A stretch of 35,942 nt of DNA. Origin: JBAWXE01 sp037144255 (GTDB lineage: Bacteria > Bacteroidota > Bacteroidia > Chitinophagales > Chitinophagaceae). Location of the stretch: positions 1 to 35,942 of the forward strand of contig JBAWXE010000016.1 in the NCBI GenBank assembly GCA_037144255.1, written 5' to 3'. The position numbers were made by a program, and so were the translations under genes. The first letter of the stretch is position 1; every line of letters starts with the position of its first letter. The notes below the pieces were generated by a model that worked only from the letters and a program-made list of their open reading frames with translations, searched no databases and was not told where the DNA came from. Below, piece after piece: positions 6,945 through 14,962 of this stretch.

Positions 6945-6950
6945 CCCCCT

Positions 6951-7268
6951 TTTTGTTGCGTCAGTTGTTATGACTCAACGATATCTGCACAATTTATAGT
7001 GCAGGTAGAAGCCAATGGGATAAACAGTATTACTACCAGTGCCATACAAGTATATCCTAATCCTACAAACGATGTGCTGCACATAGATAACCTAGTAGAA
7101 ACTACATCATTCCAAATCCTCAATATCGTAGGTCAGTGTGTACAGCAGGGTATAATGCAAGCAGGTAACAATACCATAGCAACACAAGCATTGCCATCGG
7201 GTATCTATATGCTGGTAATGACCGATGTGCAAGGCCGACGCTCAATAATAAGATTGGTAAAAGAGTAG
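6951..7268 (+). pseudogene. 3' remnant of a T9SS cargo gene
   Basis: The frame continues upstream to an ATG at 6831, but the residues encoded by 6831-6950 come from the repeat element and look like translated noncoding DNA. From about residue 50 of that frame (ISAQFIVQVEANG, then TTSAIQVYPNPTND) it is a perfect T9SS type A sorting domain: YPNP, FQILNIVGQCV, LPSGIYMLVM, and the basic end IIRLVKE. There is no signal peptide or passenger domain, and about 75 sorting-domain residues alone would have no use. I therefore read it as the tail of a cargo gene whose body was lost, probably by recombination at the repeat. A small secreted product from a mis-placed start is the alternative, but no signal peptide supports it. 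It ends 4 bases from the stop of the convergent aminotransferase gene. Confidence 0.7.
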
Positions 7269-7272
7269 GTGC

Positions 7273-8463
7273 TTATTTCAGTTTCAGCAGAGCAGATGCT
7301 AAGCGGCGCATGGCTTCTTCTAATTGCTCCATAGAGGTGGCAAAGGAGAAGCGTATACAATCAGGATCGCCAAATGCTGTGCCATTTACTGTACTGATAT
7401 TGGCAGTATGCAGCAGGTACATAGAGAAGTCCTCATCGTTGTGTATGGTGGTAGTACCATCGCTTTTGCCAAAGAAAGAACTGATGTTAGGGAATGCGTA
7501 GAATGCACCTTGTGGCTGATTGATCTTGACACCCGGCATGGCCTTCATAGCGCCTATTACAAAGTCTCTACGTGCACGGAAAGCCTTGGTCATCTCCCAG
7601 GTAGGAGCAAGATCGCCCAGTAGGGCAGCTATACCTGCACGTTGTGCTATAGAGTTGGCACCGGAGGTAAACTGACCTTGCAGTTTCTCGCAAGCTGTTA
7701 CCAGATCCTTAGGTCCTGCTATATAGCCTAGTCTCCAGCCTGTCATAGCAAAACCTTTAGAGAAACCATTCACTACTATCACACGGTCTTTCAGCTCGGT
7801 GAATTGTGCAATACTTTCGTGCTTGCCTATGTAGTTGATGTACTCGTATATCTCGTCGCTGATGATGGCTACCTGTGGGTGACGTTTGAACACCTCTGCC
7901 AGTGCAGCCAGTTCGTCGCGGGTATATACACTCCCTGTAGGATTACAAGGAGAGGAGAAGATAAAGAGTTTGGTATTAGGGGTAATAGCTGCTTCCAGTT
8001 GATCGGCAGTCAGTTTGAAATCGTGATCTATAGCGCAGCGAATGAACTTAGAAGTGCCTTCTGCCAACTGCACTAATGCGCTATAAGTTACCCAGTAAGG
8101 AGTAGGGATGATGACCTCGTCACCCGGGCCTATAAGGCTGAGTATAGCATTGGCCAGCGATTGTTTGGCACCCGTAGATACTATGATCTGATCGGGTGTA
8201 TAAGTAAGGTTATTATCGCGGAGTAATTTGTCGCATATAGCCTGACGCAATTCGGGTACACCTGCTACAGGCGTATACTTGGTATAGCCATCGGCCATAG
8301 CCTGTGTAGCGGCATCGCATATATGTTGTGGTGTACGGAAATCAGGTTCCCCAAGACTGAGGTCGATGATGTTAAGCCCTTGCGCTTTCAGTTCACGGCT
8401 CAATTTGGCCATCTTGATCGTTTGTGGCTCTACTACAAGGGACAGTCTATGCGCTAATTGCAT
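7273..8463 (-). CDS. PLP-dependent aminotransferase, aspartate-type class I/II
   Basis: A 396-aa protein of the usual length for aspartate aminotransferases of the AspB/AatA (class I gamma) kind. PLP-binding and catalytic elements are visible: LSLGEPDF near residue 36, STGAKQ near 96-101, SPCNPTG with Asn174, ISDEIYE with Asp203 and Tyr206, and the Schiff-base lysine K236 in VNGFSKGFAMTGWRLGY, followed by Arg244; the substrate-carboxylate Arg near the end is in IRFSFA. It transfers the amino group of aspartate to 2-oxoglutarate, or of a related amino acid; prephenate or aromatic specificity cannot be excluded. It is cytosolic. A TAATTTTG candidate -7 box lies 27 bases upstream, inside an 8-bp inverted repeat. 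The gene stands alone, convergent with the T9SS remnant. Confidence 0.92.
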   Translation of the reverse strand: MQLAHRLSLVVEPQTIKMAKLSRELKAQGLNIIDLSLGEPDFRTPQHICDAATQAMADGYTKYTPVAGVPELRQAICDKLLRDNNLTYTPDQIIVSTGAKQSLANAILSLIGPGDEVIIPTPYWVTYSALVQLAEGTSKFIRCAIDHDFKLTADQLEAAITPNTKLFIFSSPCNPTGSVYTRDELAALAEVFKRHPQVAIISDEIYEYINYIGKHESIAQFTELKDRVIVVNGFSKGFAMTGWRLGYIAGPKDLVTACEKLQGQFTSGANSIAQRAGIAALLGDLAPTWEMTKAFRARRDFVIGAMKAMPGVKINQPQGAFYAFPNISSFFGKSDGTTTIHNDEDFSMYLLHTANISTVNGTAFGDPDCIRFSFATSMEQLEEAMRRLASALLKLK

Positions 8464-8483
8464 GGGGGTATGCTATTGATGAT

Positions 8484-8509
8484 ACGCTTCAAAATTACAC
8501 ATGAAGCGT
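8484..8509 (-). promoter_or_regulatory. Candidate promoter -7 box within an inverted repeat
   Basis: On the minus strand, upstream of the aminotransferase, TAATTTTG (8490-8497) fits the Bacteroidota -7 consensus TAnnTTTG. It lies in the centre of a perfect 8-bp inverted repeat ACGCTTCA / TGAAGCGT (8484-8491 and 8502-8509, 10 bases apart). A regulator binding the two arms would cover the promoter. No good TTG -33 element is seen at 19-21 bases, so the promoter call is tentative. No T-run follows the hairpin on the minus strand, so it is unlikely to be a terminator of the receiver gene. Confidence 0.45.
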
Positions 8510-8559
8510 TAAATAAAAGCTGACAGGGATTAGTTTGATATAAACTTATAACTAATTGT

Positions 8560-9060
8560 TTAGTGCAGCTTACGTATCATGAACAATGCCAATACTACGA
8601 TACCTACTATCGCTACTCCCAAAAAGGTAATGATCTTTCTGTAAGTTTTGTTAGCATCGTGCATAGCATGCAGCTCATTGATATTGTTCAGTATGTTCTC
8701 CATACGAGAGAAAGCAGTTTCGCCTTTGATCACATAATCATAAGCGCCGTACTTCATACTATCTATGGCTACATCTATCTTGTCCTGACCAGATAACATA
8801 ATGACCTGAGTAGCAGGGCTGATCTCTTTGATCTTCTTCAGCACTTCTACACCATTTTGTGCATTAGGCAAGTGTGCATTGAGATGAAAATCCAATACTA
8901 TGATCTCAGGATTGAGATTCATGTTACTGATAGCTTCTTCTCCGTTATCAAAAGTTTTGATCTGGTACTGGAAACGCTCAGAAATGTAATCTTTCAACAT
9001 TTCATTCTGTATAGGTTCGTCATCAACCAGAAAGATGTAGCGGGTGCTTTGTTCTGCCAT
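8560..9060 (-). CDS. Stand-alone receiver with C-terminal membrane helix
   Basis: A 166-aa response-regulator receiver. Residues 7-125 have the receiver core: acidic pair D13/D14 (FLVDDEP), phospho-acceptor D57 (IIVLDFHL), S90 (VIMLSGQD) and K112 (YVIKGE; the usual Pro after Lys is Gly). No DNA-binding, enzymatic or other output domain follows. Instead the protein ends in a hydrophobic segment about 142-162 (IITFLGVAIVGIVVLALFMI) flanked by basic residues (YRK and RKLH), that is a single membrane helix with the receiver left in the cytoplasm, a tail-anchored arrangement. It lies 86 bases downstream of the hybrid kinase gene with the same orientation, which makes it the obvious final acceptor of that kinase's phosphorelay. 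The receiver may signal by contact with a membrane partner, or act as a phosphate sink. Confidence 0.88.
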   Translation of the reverse strand: MAEQSTRYIFLVDDEPIQNEMLKDYISERFQYQIKTFDNGEEAISNMNLNPEIIVLDFHLNAHLPNAQNGVEVLKKIKEISPATQVIMLSGQDKIDVAIDSMKYGAYDYVIKGETAFSRMENILNNINELHAMHDANKTYRKIITFLGVAIVGIVVLALFMIRKLH

Positions 9061-9146
9061 AAAATTAAGTGTTCAATTAATCAGAAAAATAGCAAATAAT
9101 TTCGTTAAATTATAATATTGAGATTTTTCTACATTATAAATTTCAA

Positions 9147-11780
9147 CTACTTGTTGTTCTTCAATTCTTCAAAAGCCTTTTCACATAAGCGTTTCAGGTT
9201 GATGATAAGCTGCGGCAAGGTATCAAAATGGGCTGATTCGCCGGCTGACTGCTCTATCAAAAAGATATGACTTACATCTTCTTTTATACCCATATAGCCC
9301 AGCTGTGGTTTCATAGAGTGTGCTGCTATCTTGATGGCTGGGAAGTCTTTCTTAGCAAGACCCTGTTCCATATTGGCCAACAGTTTAGGTGCATTATCCA
9401 AGAACATGCCTATGTACTTCTGCATCTTATCTATGTTGCCACCGGTAAGTTGTTTCAGGAACTGACGATCTGTAACAAACTCCGGCAATGGAGGTAATAC
9501 CTTTTCAGCAGGAGTGGCTTTCTCTTCTTTGGGTATAGTATTTACGGGGGCATTGTTACCCATTACTGCATCCATTTTCAGCAGCAGTTCATCTGCCTGA
9601 AAAGGTTTGGAGATATAGGCATTCATACCAATTCTGAAGTATTGTTGTACATCCTCCTGCAGCACATTCGCTGTCATGGCAATGATCTTGACGCTGCGAG
9701 CAGGTTCGGGTAGGGTGTTGCGTATCACTTTGGTAGCTTCTACGCCATCCATCACCGGCATTTGTATATCCATCAGTATCACATCATAGCGTTCGTGCTG
9801 CAATCGGTCTACGGCCTCTTGTCCGTTCACTGCTATATTGATATAGATACCCGGAATAGTTTCTTTTAATGTGTCTTCGGCCACCATACGGTTGAACTCA
9901 TTATCTTCTACCAACAGCACTTTCATCTTGTTCAGACGTTTCAGAGCGTCCTTGTCCAGCACATTGTTCTGAGCATTGCTCTCTTGTACTTTGGCCTCTT
10001 CAAAAGGAATGATGACTGTAAAGACGGTGCCTTTATTCAATTCGCTTTTTACATAGATGTCGCCCTCCATCAGTCCGGCCAGTTGTTTAGAGATTGTAAG
10101 CCCCAAGCCTGTACCCCCAAACTTGCGAGCTACATCTGTACCTGCCTGAGTAAAGCTTTCGAATATACTATCTACATAATCTGGGGCAATACCTATACCT
10201 GTATCTATGATATCAAATTGCAACCATAACTTACCATGTTCTTTTTTCTGAATAGAGGTCTTTACTTCTACATAGCCTTTTTCTGTAAACTTGACTGCAT
10301 TACCTGTAAGATTGATAAGTATTTGGTTCAGCCGGGTAGGGTCGCCGGTAAGGCGTTTAGGTATAGCATTATCTATAGTGATGCGCAGGTCTATGCCTTT
10401 TTCTTCGGCTTTAAGCATGAGCATATCACGTACACTTTGTGTTACCTCTCTTATATAGAAATCAGTTTTTTCAATAACTATCTTACCTGCTTCTATTTTA
10501 GAGAGGTCCAGAATATCGTTGATGATGACCAGCAAATTATCTGCAGAGAGCTGAATGGCATTAAGGTATCGTAATTGGTCGGGCTTGGGTTCTTTGGCCA
10601 GTAGCAAACGGGTCATACCTACTATGGCATTCATAGGAGTACGTATTTCGTGGCTCATATTGGCCATGAACTGTTGTTTCAGATAGGCAGTACGCTCTGC
10701 CACTTCTTTTTCCTTTTGCGCCAGTTCTATTTGTTGGCGCACTTGCAGGTTGCGCAACTCGTTGATGATAGTTTGTTTGAAGATCTCTTCCTTTAATTGT
10801 TCAAAGGTTTTGAGGTGATGGAATGCCTTAGGGATATCACCCATTTTATCATACAGGGCAGAGAGCATTTCGTGTACGCTCATCAGATCATGACGGCGCA
10901 TGTATTGTTCTGCCAGATAGAATGCGTAATTGAGATACTGTAATGCCAGTCGGTAATTACTATCATCCATGAACATACGTCCCAGATAGAAGTGGCAGAT
11001 GATCTGTACTTCGGCATTGCCTAATTGCTGCGACTGTTGCAAGGCCTGAGTTAGGTACTTACGTGCATTCTCAAAATTCTGCATTTTGTAATACACCTTG
11101 CCAAGGCCACTTTCGGCCATTACATAGGCGGCAGTCTCCGGTTCTGAATGATTGATATTCTCCTCGAAATAATAGAGGGCTTCAGTAAATTGTTCTTTCT
11201 TAAAGTATATATTACCTAAGGTATTGTATATATTGATGAGCCTGTTCACATTGTGTGAACGCTCAAATATAGGCAGGCATTTAAGTGCGTATTCCAATGC
11301 ACTATCATAATCATTCAGATCGTAGTGCAAATTAGAGATACTGGTAAGATTTACAGACTGAGAGAACTCGTCACCCAGTTCTTCATTGATTGCCAGTGCT
11401 TTTTCGAAGTGTGTAAGTGCATTGGCCAGATCGCCCAGATCGCGATAGATATTACCGTAGTAGTTCAGTACACGGGCTTCCAGTTTACGGTCTTTGATCT
11501 GCTTGGCAATAGTATAGGCTTCTTGTAATACCTCTAGTCCACTATCGTATTCACCTTGCAGCCAATAGCAGGAACCTTTCAGGTTCAGCCCCCTTCCTAG
11601 TCCACGAGGATAGTTAGCTTCTTTAGACCGTTCTATGATCTCATCAGCCATTTCTGAAGCATGGTCTACATCAAAGTTGCGCACTTCTACAGCCATATCT
11701 ATCAGCGTACTGATCTTATCTTTCTCGTCTGTCTGCGTAGCCAGCTGTTGTTCTAATTCCTTGTAACGGGGGGTATCCAT
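9147..11780 (-). CDS. TPR hybrid histidine kinase with REC and Hpt domains
   Basis: An 877-aa cytoplasmic protein without signal peptide or membrane helix. Order of parts: eight or so TPR repeats (about 1-340, for example GNIYRDLGDLANALTHFEKAL), a coiled linker, dimerisation/phospho-acceptor domain with H377 (MSHEIRTPMN), ATPase domain with N490/N494, DTGIG at 527-531 and GGTGLGL at 555-561, a receiver at about 619-740 with D626, D671 (LMDIQMP) and K725, and an Hpt domain at about 765-870 with H821 (AAHSMK). All catalytic residues are intact. The TPR array presumably senses a protein or peptide partner. Signal flow inferred: H377 to D671 to H821, then to D57 of the receiver encoded just downstream. 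The start at 11780 is followed directly by TPR sequence. A terminator of the upstream 2TM gene lies 30 bases before it. Confidence 0.92.
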   Translation of the reverse strand: MDTPRYKELEQQLATQTDEKDKISTLIDMAVEVRNFDVDHASEMADEIIERSKEANYPRGLGRGLNLKGSCYWLQGEYDSGLEVLQEAYTIAKQIKDRKLEARVLNYYGNIYRDLGDLANALTHFEKALAINEELGDEFSQSVNLTSISNLHYDLNDYDSALEYALKCLPIFERSHNVNRLINIYNTLGNIYFKKEQFTEALYYFEENINHSEPETAAYVMAESGLGKVYYKMQNFENARKYLTQALQQSQQLGNAEVQIICHFYLGRMFMDDSNYRLALQYLNYAFYLAEQYMRRHDLMSVHEMLSALYDKMGDIPKAFHHLKTFEQLKEEIFKQTIINELRNLQVRQQIELAQKEKEVAERTAYLKQQFMANMSHEIRTPMNAIVGMTRLLLAKEPKPDQLRYLNAIQLSADNLLVIINDILDLSKIEAGKIVIEKTDFYIREVTQSVRDMLMLKAEEKGIDLRITIDNAIPKRLTGDPTRLNQILINLTGNAVKFTEKGYVEVKTSIQKKEHGKLWLQFDIIDTGIGIAPDYVDSIFESFTQAGTDVARKFGGTGLGLTISKQLAGLMEGDIYVKSELNKGTVFTVIIPFEEAKVQESNAQNNVLDKDALKRLNKMKVLLVEDNEFNRMVAEDTLKETIPGIYINIAVNGQEAVDRLQHERYDVILMDIQMPVMDGVEATKVIRNTLPEPARSVKIIAMTANVLQEDVQQYFRIGMNAYISKPFQADELLLKMDAVMGNNAPVNTIPKEEKATPAEKVLPPLPEFVTDRQFLKQLTGGNIDKMQKYIGMFLDNAPKLLANMEQGLAKKDFPAIKIAAHSMKPQLGYMGIKEDVSHIFLIEQSAGESAHFDTLPQLIINLKRLCEKAFEELKNNK

Positions 11781-11811
11781 TGTAGCAGCCCTTATTGGTG
11801 ATCATAAAATT

Positions 11812-11843
11812 AAAAACCCCCTGCGGTTATGCAAGGGGGTTTA
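11812..11843 (-). terminator. Intrinsic terminator after the 2TM gene
   Basis: GC-rich hairpin made by AAACCCCC-TGC and GCA-AGGGGGTTT arms (about 11814-11842) with a small bulge. On the minus strand a T-run follows. It lies between the 2TM gene and the hybrid kinase gene, so the kinase is a separate transcription unit or read-through is needed. Confidence 0.8.
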
Positions 11844-11864
11844 TGTATAGTTTGATATATGTTT

Positions 11865-12113
11865 TTATCCGTTCTGAACCTGACGGTTAAATTCATCCAG
11901 TCCTTTGTCTTCGTAATTAGTGTATAATGCACACCAATGACCAATAATAGCCAAACCCCAAGCAGCTGTTATCCAAGCCGGCCAAGGATATGCCCATCCT
12001 ACTATGTTTTTATCGTACATAGTCCACATAAGAAAAGTGGCAATAGCGTATACTACTAAGTGGGCTAAGAAAATACCTTTCTGACGGCCGGTAGGTTTTA
12101 TTTTTTTTGACAT
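11865..12113 (-). CDS. 2TM-domain membrane protein
   Basis: An 82-aa protein matching the 2TM domain family (pfam13239 as I recall it), common in Bacteroidota and lactic bacteria. A basic N terminus (MSKKIKPTGRQKG) is followed by two membrane helices at about 13-32 and 45-64, joined by a Trp-rich loop (VGWAYPWPAW), and a short acidic tail (NYEDKGLDEFNRQV). Function is unknown; in other proteins this domain sits next to LytTR or kinase domains. An exact TAnnTTTG promoter box lies 20 bases upstream of the start and a strong terminator follows, so it is a single-gene unit. Confidence 0.85.
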   Translation of the reverse strand: MSKKIKPTGRQKGIFLAHLVVYAIATFLMWTMYDKNIVGWAYPWPAWITAAWGLAIIGHWCALYTNYEDKGLDEFNRQVQNG

Positions 12114-12132
12114 GGATCGTTCTCAGTTTGTG

Positions 12133-12140
12133 CAAAGGTA
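12133..12140 (-). promoter_or_regulatory. -7 box TACCTTTG of the 2TM gene
   Basis: On the minus strand TACCTTTG is an exact match to TAnnTTTG, ending 19 bases before the ATG at 12113. A GTTT at 21 bases further upstream is a weak substitute for the usual TTG -33 element. Confidence 0.5.
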
Positions 12141-12263
12141 AATTTAACGTATGATAAAATGAAACAGTCTGCATGGTTTTTTCAAGAAGAAATATTTGAA
12201 AAACGAGTAAATAGGTAAAAATTTATTAATATTGGATAATATCGTTATTTAAAAAGTACAGAC

Positions 12264-14888
12264 TTGAAAAAATATATAGCATTTATTGTTTTGTCATTTA
12301 TAGGCTTTCATGCCATTGGGCAAACTATGAATATGTGGGAAATACTAGCCGAGTACAGGAAGGATAATCCTGACTGGTCTAAAAGAACACTGGTAAATAG
12401 AGAACACGAAAACCCTAAGGTGCTGGAAGAAGATAGGGATTACCTGTTTGACAGGTGGGCATGGTTTTGGAAACAACAACTGGATGAGAAAGGTAATATT
12501 GTGTCACCCTCGCGCAGCTGGGATGAATGGCAAAAGTACTATCAAGATCATCAACTGAAAACCCATAATGTACTGGCTAAAACAACCAGTGGAGCCAACT
12601 GGACATTTCAGGGGCCTAGTTATTCGCAAGGTGGGTATGAAGGAATAGGACGTATAGCTACAGTAGCTTTTCATCCTACAGATGTAAATACTTATTGGGT
12701 AGGCACTGCCGGTGGTGGTGTATGGAAAACTACTAACAATGGTCAGTCGTGGACATGCTTGACAGACAATTTGCCTACACTCTCTGTTTCTAACATCATT
12801 ATCAACCCTTTGCGCCCTAATACTATGTATATCACTACCGGAGATAGAGATATAACAGGTATGCGCAGAGGCTTTTTCAATTATGGAGTAGGTGTATTGA
12901 AATCGTACGATGGCGGACAAACATGGGATACTACCAGTATGTCTTGGGCCATTACAGATTTCAAGGTAGGACTATCACTGATCATGAATCCGCAGGATAC
13001 TAATACACTGATATTGGGTACTAAGGATGGCATATACCGTACTCATAACGGAGGTGCATCATGGACACAATTGACCACCGGTTGTTTTATGCAAGTATTG
13101 TACCATCCTACCGATACCAATATCATCTATGCTACCAGTTTTGAAAGTGGTAGTACACCTGCACAAATATACAGATCTGCCAATGCCGGTGCTACCTGGA
13201 CACAAGTAAGCAGTTTTACAGGTGTAAAGAGAGTGACCATAGCAGTAACACCCGCCAACCCATCTATAGTGAAGGCTATAGCAGCTAATGATGTAGATTT
13301 TGGGATGGTAGGTATTTATTCTTCCAGCGATGTGGGGCAGAGTTTCCAACAGATATATAGTGATAACGGCTGTACTACCAATATGTTGGGTTTTGATCCG
13401 TCGGGTAATGGTTGTGGTGGACAAGGCTGGTATACATTACCCATATGTATTAGCCCAACTAATGCCAATGATATGTATATAGGTGGTGTGAATACCTGGC
13501 ACTCTACTGATGGTGGTAATACCTGGCAGGTGATGAACCAATGGGCTTTTCAATTGGCATCAATTGCAGTAGTGCATGCTGATAAGCATTTTCTTGGGTA
13601 TCATCCTTTGATGAGTACCCGTTTGTTTGAATGTAATGATGGTGGTATATACTATACTGACGATCCGGTGAATTTGTGGAATGATGTGAGCAATGGTATG
13701 GGTATATCTCAGTTCTACAGAAATGCTGTGGCAGGAGTAGCGAATTATGTATTGGGTGGTGCGCAGGATGATGGTACCAAATATATAGAGAATGGCAACT
13801 ACTATATGGTAACGGGTGGTGATGGTATGGAGTGCCAGATAGACTATACAGATTCCAGTACAGTTTATACCTCTGCTCAATATGGTAGTATATTCCAGGT
13901 AAATCTTACAAGTGGTACATCTAATCAAATATCCAATAACATACCCAATATGCCTACCGGTGAATGGGTTACACCATTTGTGTTACACCCATTTGATAAC
14001 AATACTTTATTCGCAGGGTATCAGGAAGTATTCATGACCAATGACCAGGGAAATTCGTGGGTATCAATTTCTCCACAATTTACCTTTAATACAGTTACAG
14101 GTTTGCAAAACAATCTATCCAGAATAGCTACTACTTATGCCGATGCTAATACCCTCTATGTAGCAGAAGAAGATACTAACCTGATACATTATACACATAA
14201 TCTGGGTACTAGCTGGACCAATGTGATACCACCTTATAATGGCATTATATCAGACATTAAGGTAGATCCCAAGAACGGAGACCATTATTGGATATCATTC
14301 ACAGGCTATACTAATACTAAAGTAGCGGAATATAAACCCGGCACAGGTTGGCAGTCCGTAAGTGGTGGATTACCTAATATACCTATACACTGTATAGAGA
14401 TAGACACCAGCAATGGCACACTATATATTGGTACGGATGGGGGAGTATTCTACAAAGATGATACTATGAGCAACTGGGTTGCCTACAATACAGGATTGCC
14501 TAATGTGCATGTATTTGATCTGGGTATCAATTATGTGACCAATGAATTATGGGCAGCAACATTTGGTCGCGGTATGTGGAAGAGTGCCAAGATAATGGGT
14601 GGCCCAACAAGAGTAAATGAGATAGTAAGCAATACATCTGCCATTAAGGTATCTCCCAACCCCAATAAAGGACGTTTTACAGTGAATATGGGCGATAAGT
14701 TGGCATCGCAAAGTGTACGAATAAGATTGATAAACAATGCCGGTAAAACTGTATGGCAGGAAAGTATAAGTACAGATGCTAGTGGTACTTGTGTGTTAAA
14801 TGCCGGGGGCTTAGGAACAGGAGTATATACACTTGAACTATATCAGAATAACCGAGTAATAGGTTTCCAAAAAATACTGATCAATTAG
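12264..14888 (+). CDS. Secreted Asp-box (BNR) repeat protein, T9SS cargo
   Basis: An 874-aa protein that must start with TTG at 12264: an in-frame stop lies at 12237 with no ATG or GTG between, and only this start gives the signal peptide (KKYIAFIVLSFIGFHAIG, residues 2-19). The next part, about 23-105, has a helical block with DRWAWFWKQQLDEKGN. Then come at least seven Asp-box motifs S/T-x-D/N-x-G-x-T/S-W, such as KTTNNGQSW (155-163), KSYDGGQTW and HSTDGGNTW, the marks of sialidase- and sortilin-type beta propellers. The tail has a T9SS type A domain: VSPNPNKGRFTV and LGTGVYTLEL, ending QKILIN. No sialidase Arg triad or catalytic Glu is evident, so no enzyme is claimed. It is paralogous to the gene at 24563-27166. 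Terminator follows. Confidence 0.9.
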   Translation: MKKYIAFIVLSFIGFHAIGQTMNMWEILAEYRKDNPDWSKRTLVNREHENPKVLEEDRDYLFDRWAWFWKQQLDEKGNIVSPSRSWDEWQKYYQDHQLKTHNVLAKTTSGANWTFQGPSYSQGGYEGIGRIATVAFHPTDVNTYWVGTAGGGVWKTTNNGQSWTCLTDNLPTLSVSNIIINPLRPNTMYITTGDRDITGMRRGFFNYGVGVLKSYDGGQTWDTTSMSWAITDFKVGLSLIMNPQDTNTLILGTKDGIYRTHNGGASWTQLTTGCFMQVLYHPTDTNIIYATSFESGSTPAQIYRSANAGATWTQVSSFTGVKRVTIAVTPANPSIVKAIAANDVDFGMVGIYSSSDVGQSFQQIYSDNGCTTNMLGFDPSGNGCGGQGWYTLPICISPTNANDMYIGGVNTWHSTDGGNTWQVMNQWAFQLASIAVVHADKHFLGYHPLMSTRLFECNDGGIYYTDDPVNLWNDVSNGMGISQFYRNAVAGVANYVLGGAQDDGTKYIENGNYYMVTGGDGMECQIDYTDSSTVYTSAQYGSIFQVNLTSGTSNQISNNIPNMPTGEWVTPFVLHPFDNNTLFAGYQEVFMTNDQGNSWVSISPQFTFNTVTGLQNNLSRIATTYADANTLYVAEEDTNLIHYTHNLGTSWTNVIPPYNGIISDIKVDPKNGDHYWISFTGYTNTKVAEYKPGTGWQSVSGGLPNIPIHCIEIDTSNGTLYIGTDGGVFYKDDTMSNWVAYNTGLPNVHVFDLGINYVTNELWAATFGRGMWKSAKIMGGPTRVNEIVSNTSAIKVSPNPNKGRFTVNMGDKLASQSVRIRLINNAGKTVWQESISTDASGTCVLNAGGLGTGVYTLELYQNNRVIGFQKILIN

Positions 14889-14910
14889 TTCGTGGTTAAT
14901 ATTACTAGAT

Positions 14911-14943
14911 AAAAAATGCCACCTATTAGGTGGCATTTTTTAT
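14911..14943. terminator. Bidirectional intrinsic terminator
   Basis: Inverted repeat AATGCCACCTA / TAGGTGGCATT with A-run before and T-run after, between two convergent genes (Asp-box protein and DUF6580-like membrane protein). It can serve both. Confidence 0.9.
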
Positions 14944-14962
14944 TATGAAGAGTTACGTTGTA

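Larger units (their letters stand above)
6413..6950. other. Noncoding repeat-rich stretch
   Basis: No gene is recognisable in this 538-base stretch. It carries two copies of a composite palindromic repeat (6465-6582 and 6871-6944), a set of three short CGGTAA-type repeats (6624-6684), and AT-rich sequence with stop codons in all frames between them (about 6690-6840). The low GC and lack of codon structure in 6600-6840 contrast with the dense coding of the rest of the window. Confidence 0.75.

Noticed and set aside
6413..6950. CRISPR array or tRNA in the repeat-rich spacer
   Set aside because: Only two copies of the main repeat, 300 bases apart, with no regular spacers; no cloverleaf with a T-loop GTTCRA motif was found.
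12504..12920. Long antisense frames under the Asp-box genes (also 13059-13424, 13560-13928 and 25370-25624)
   Set aside because: These come from the repeated GGTGGT/ACC-rich codons of the Asp-box protein; they give Tyr/Ile/Cys-rich nonsense without start context.
12264..14888. Sialidase activity for the Asp-box proteins
   Set aside because: Asp boxes mark the propeller fold only; the Arg triad, Tyr/Glu pair and FRIP motif of sialidases were not found.
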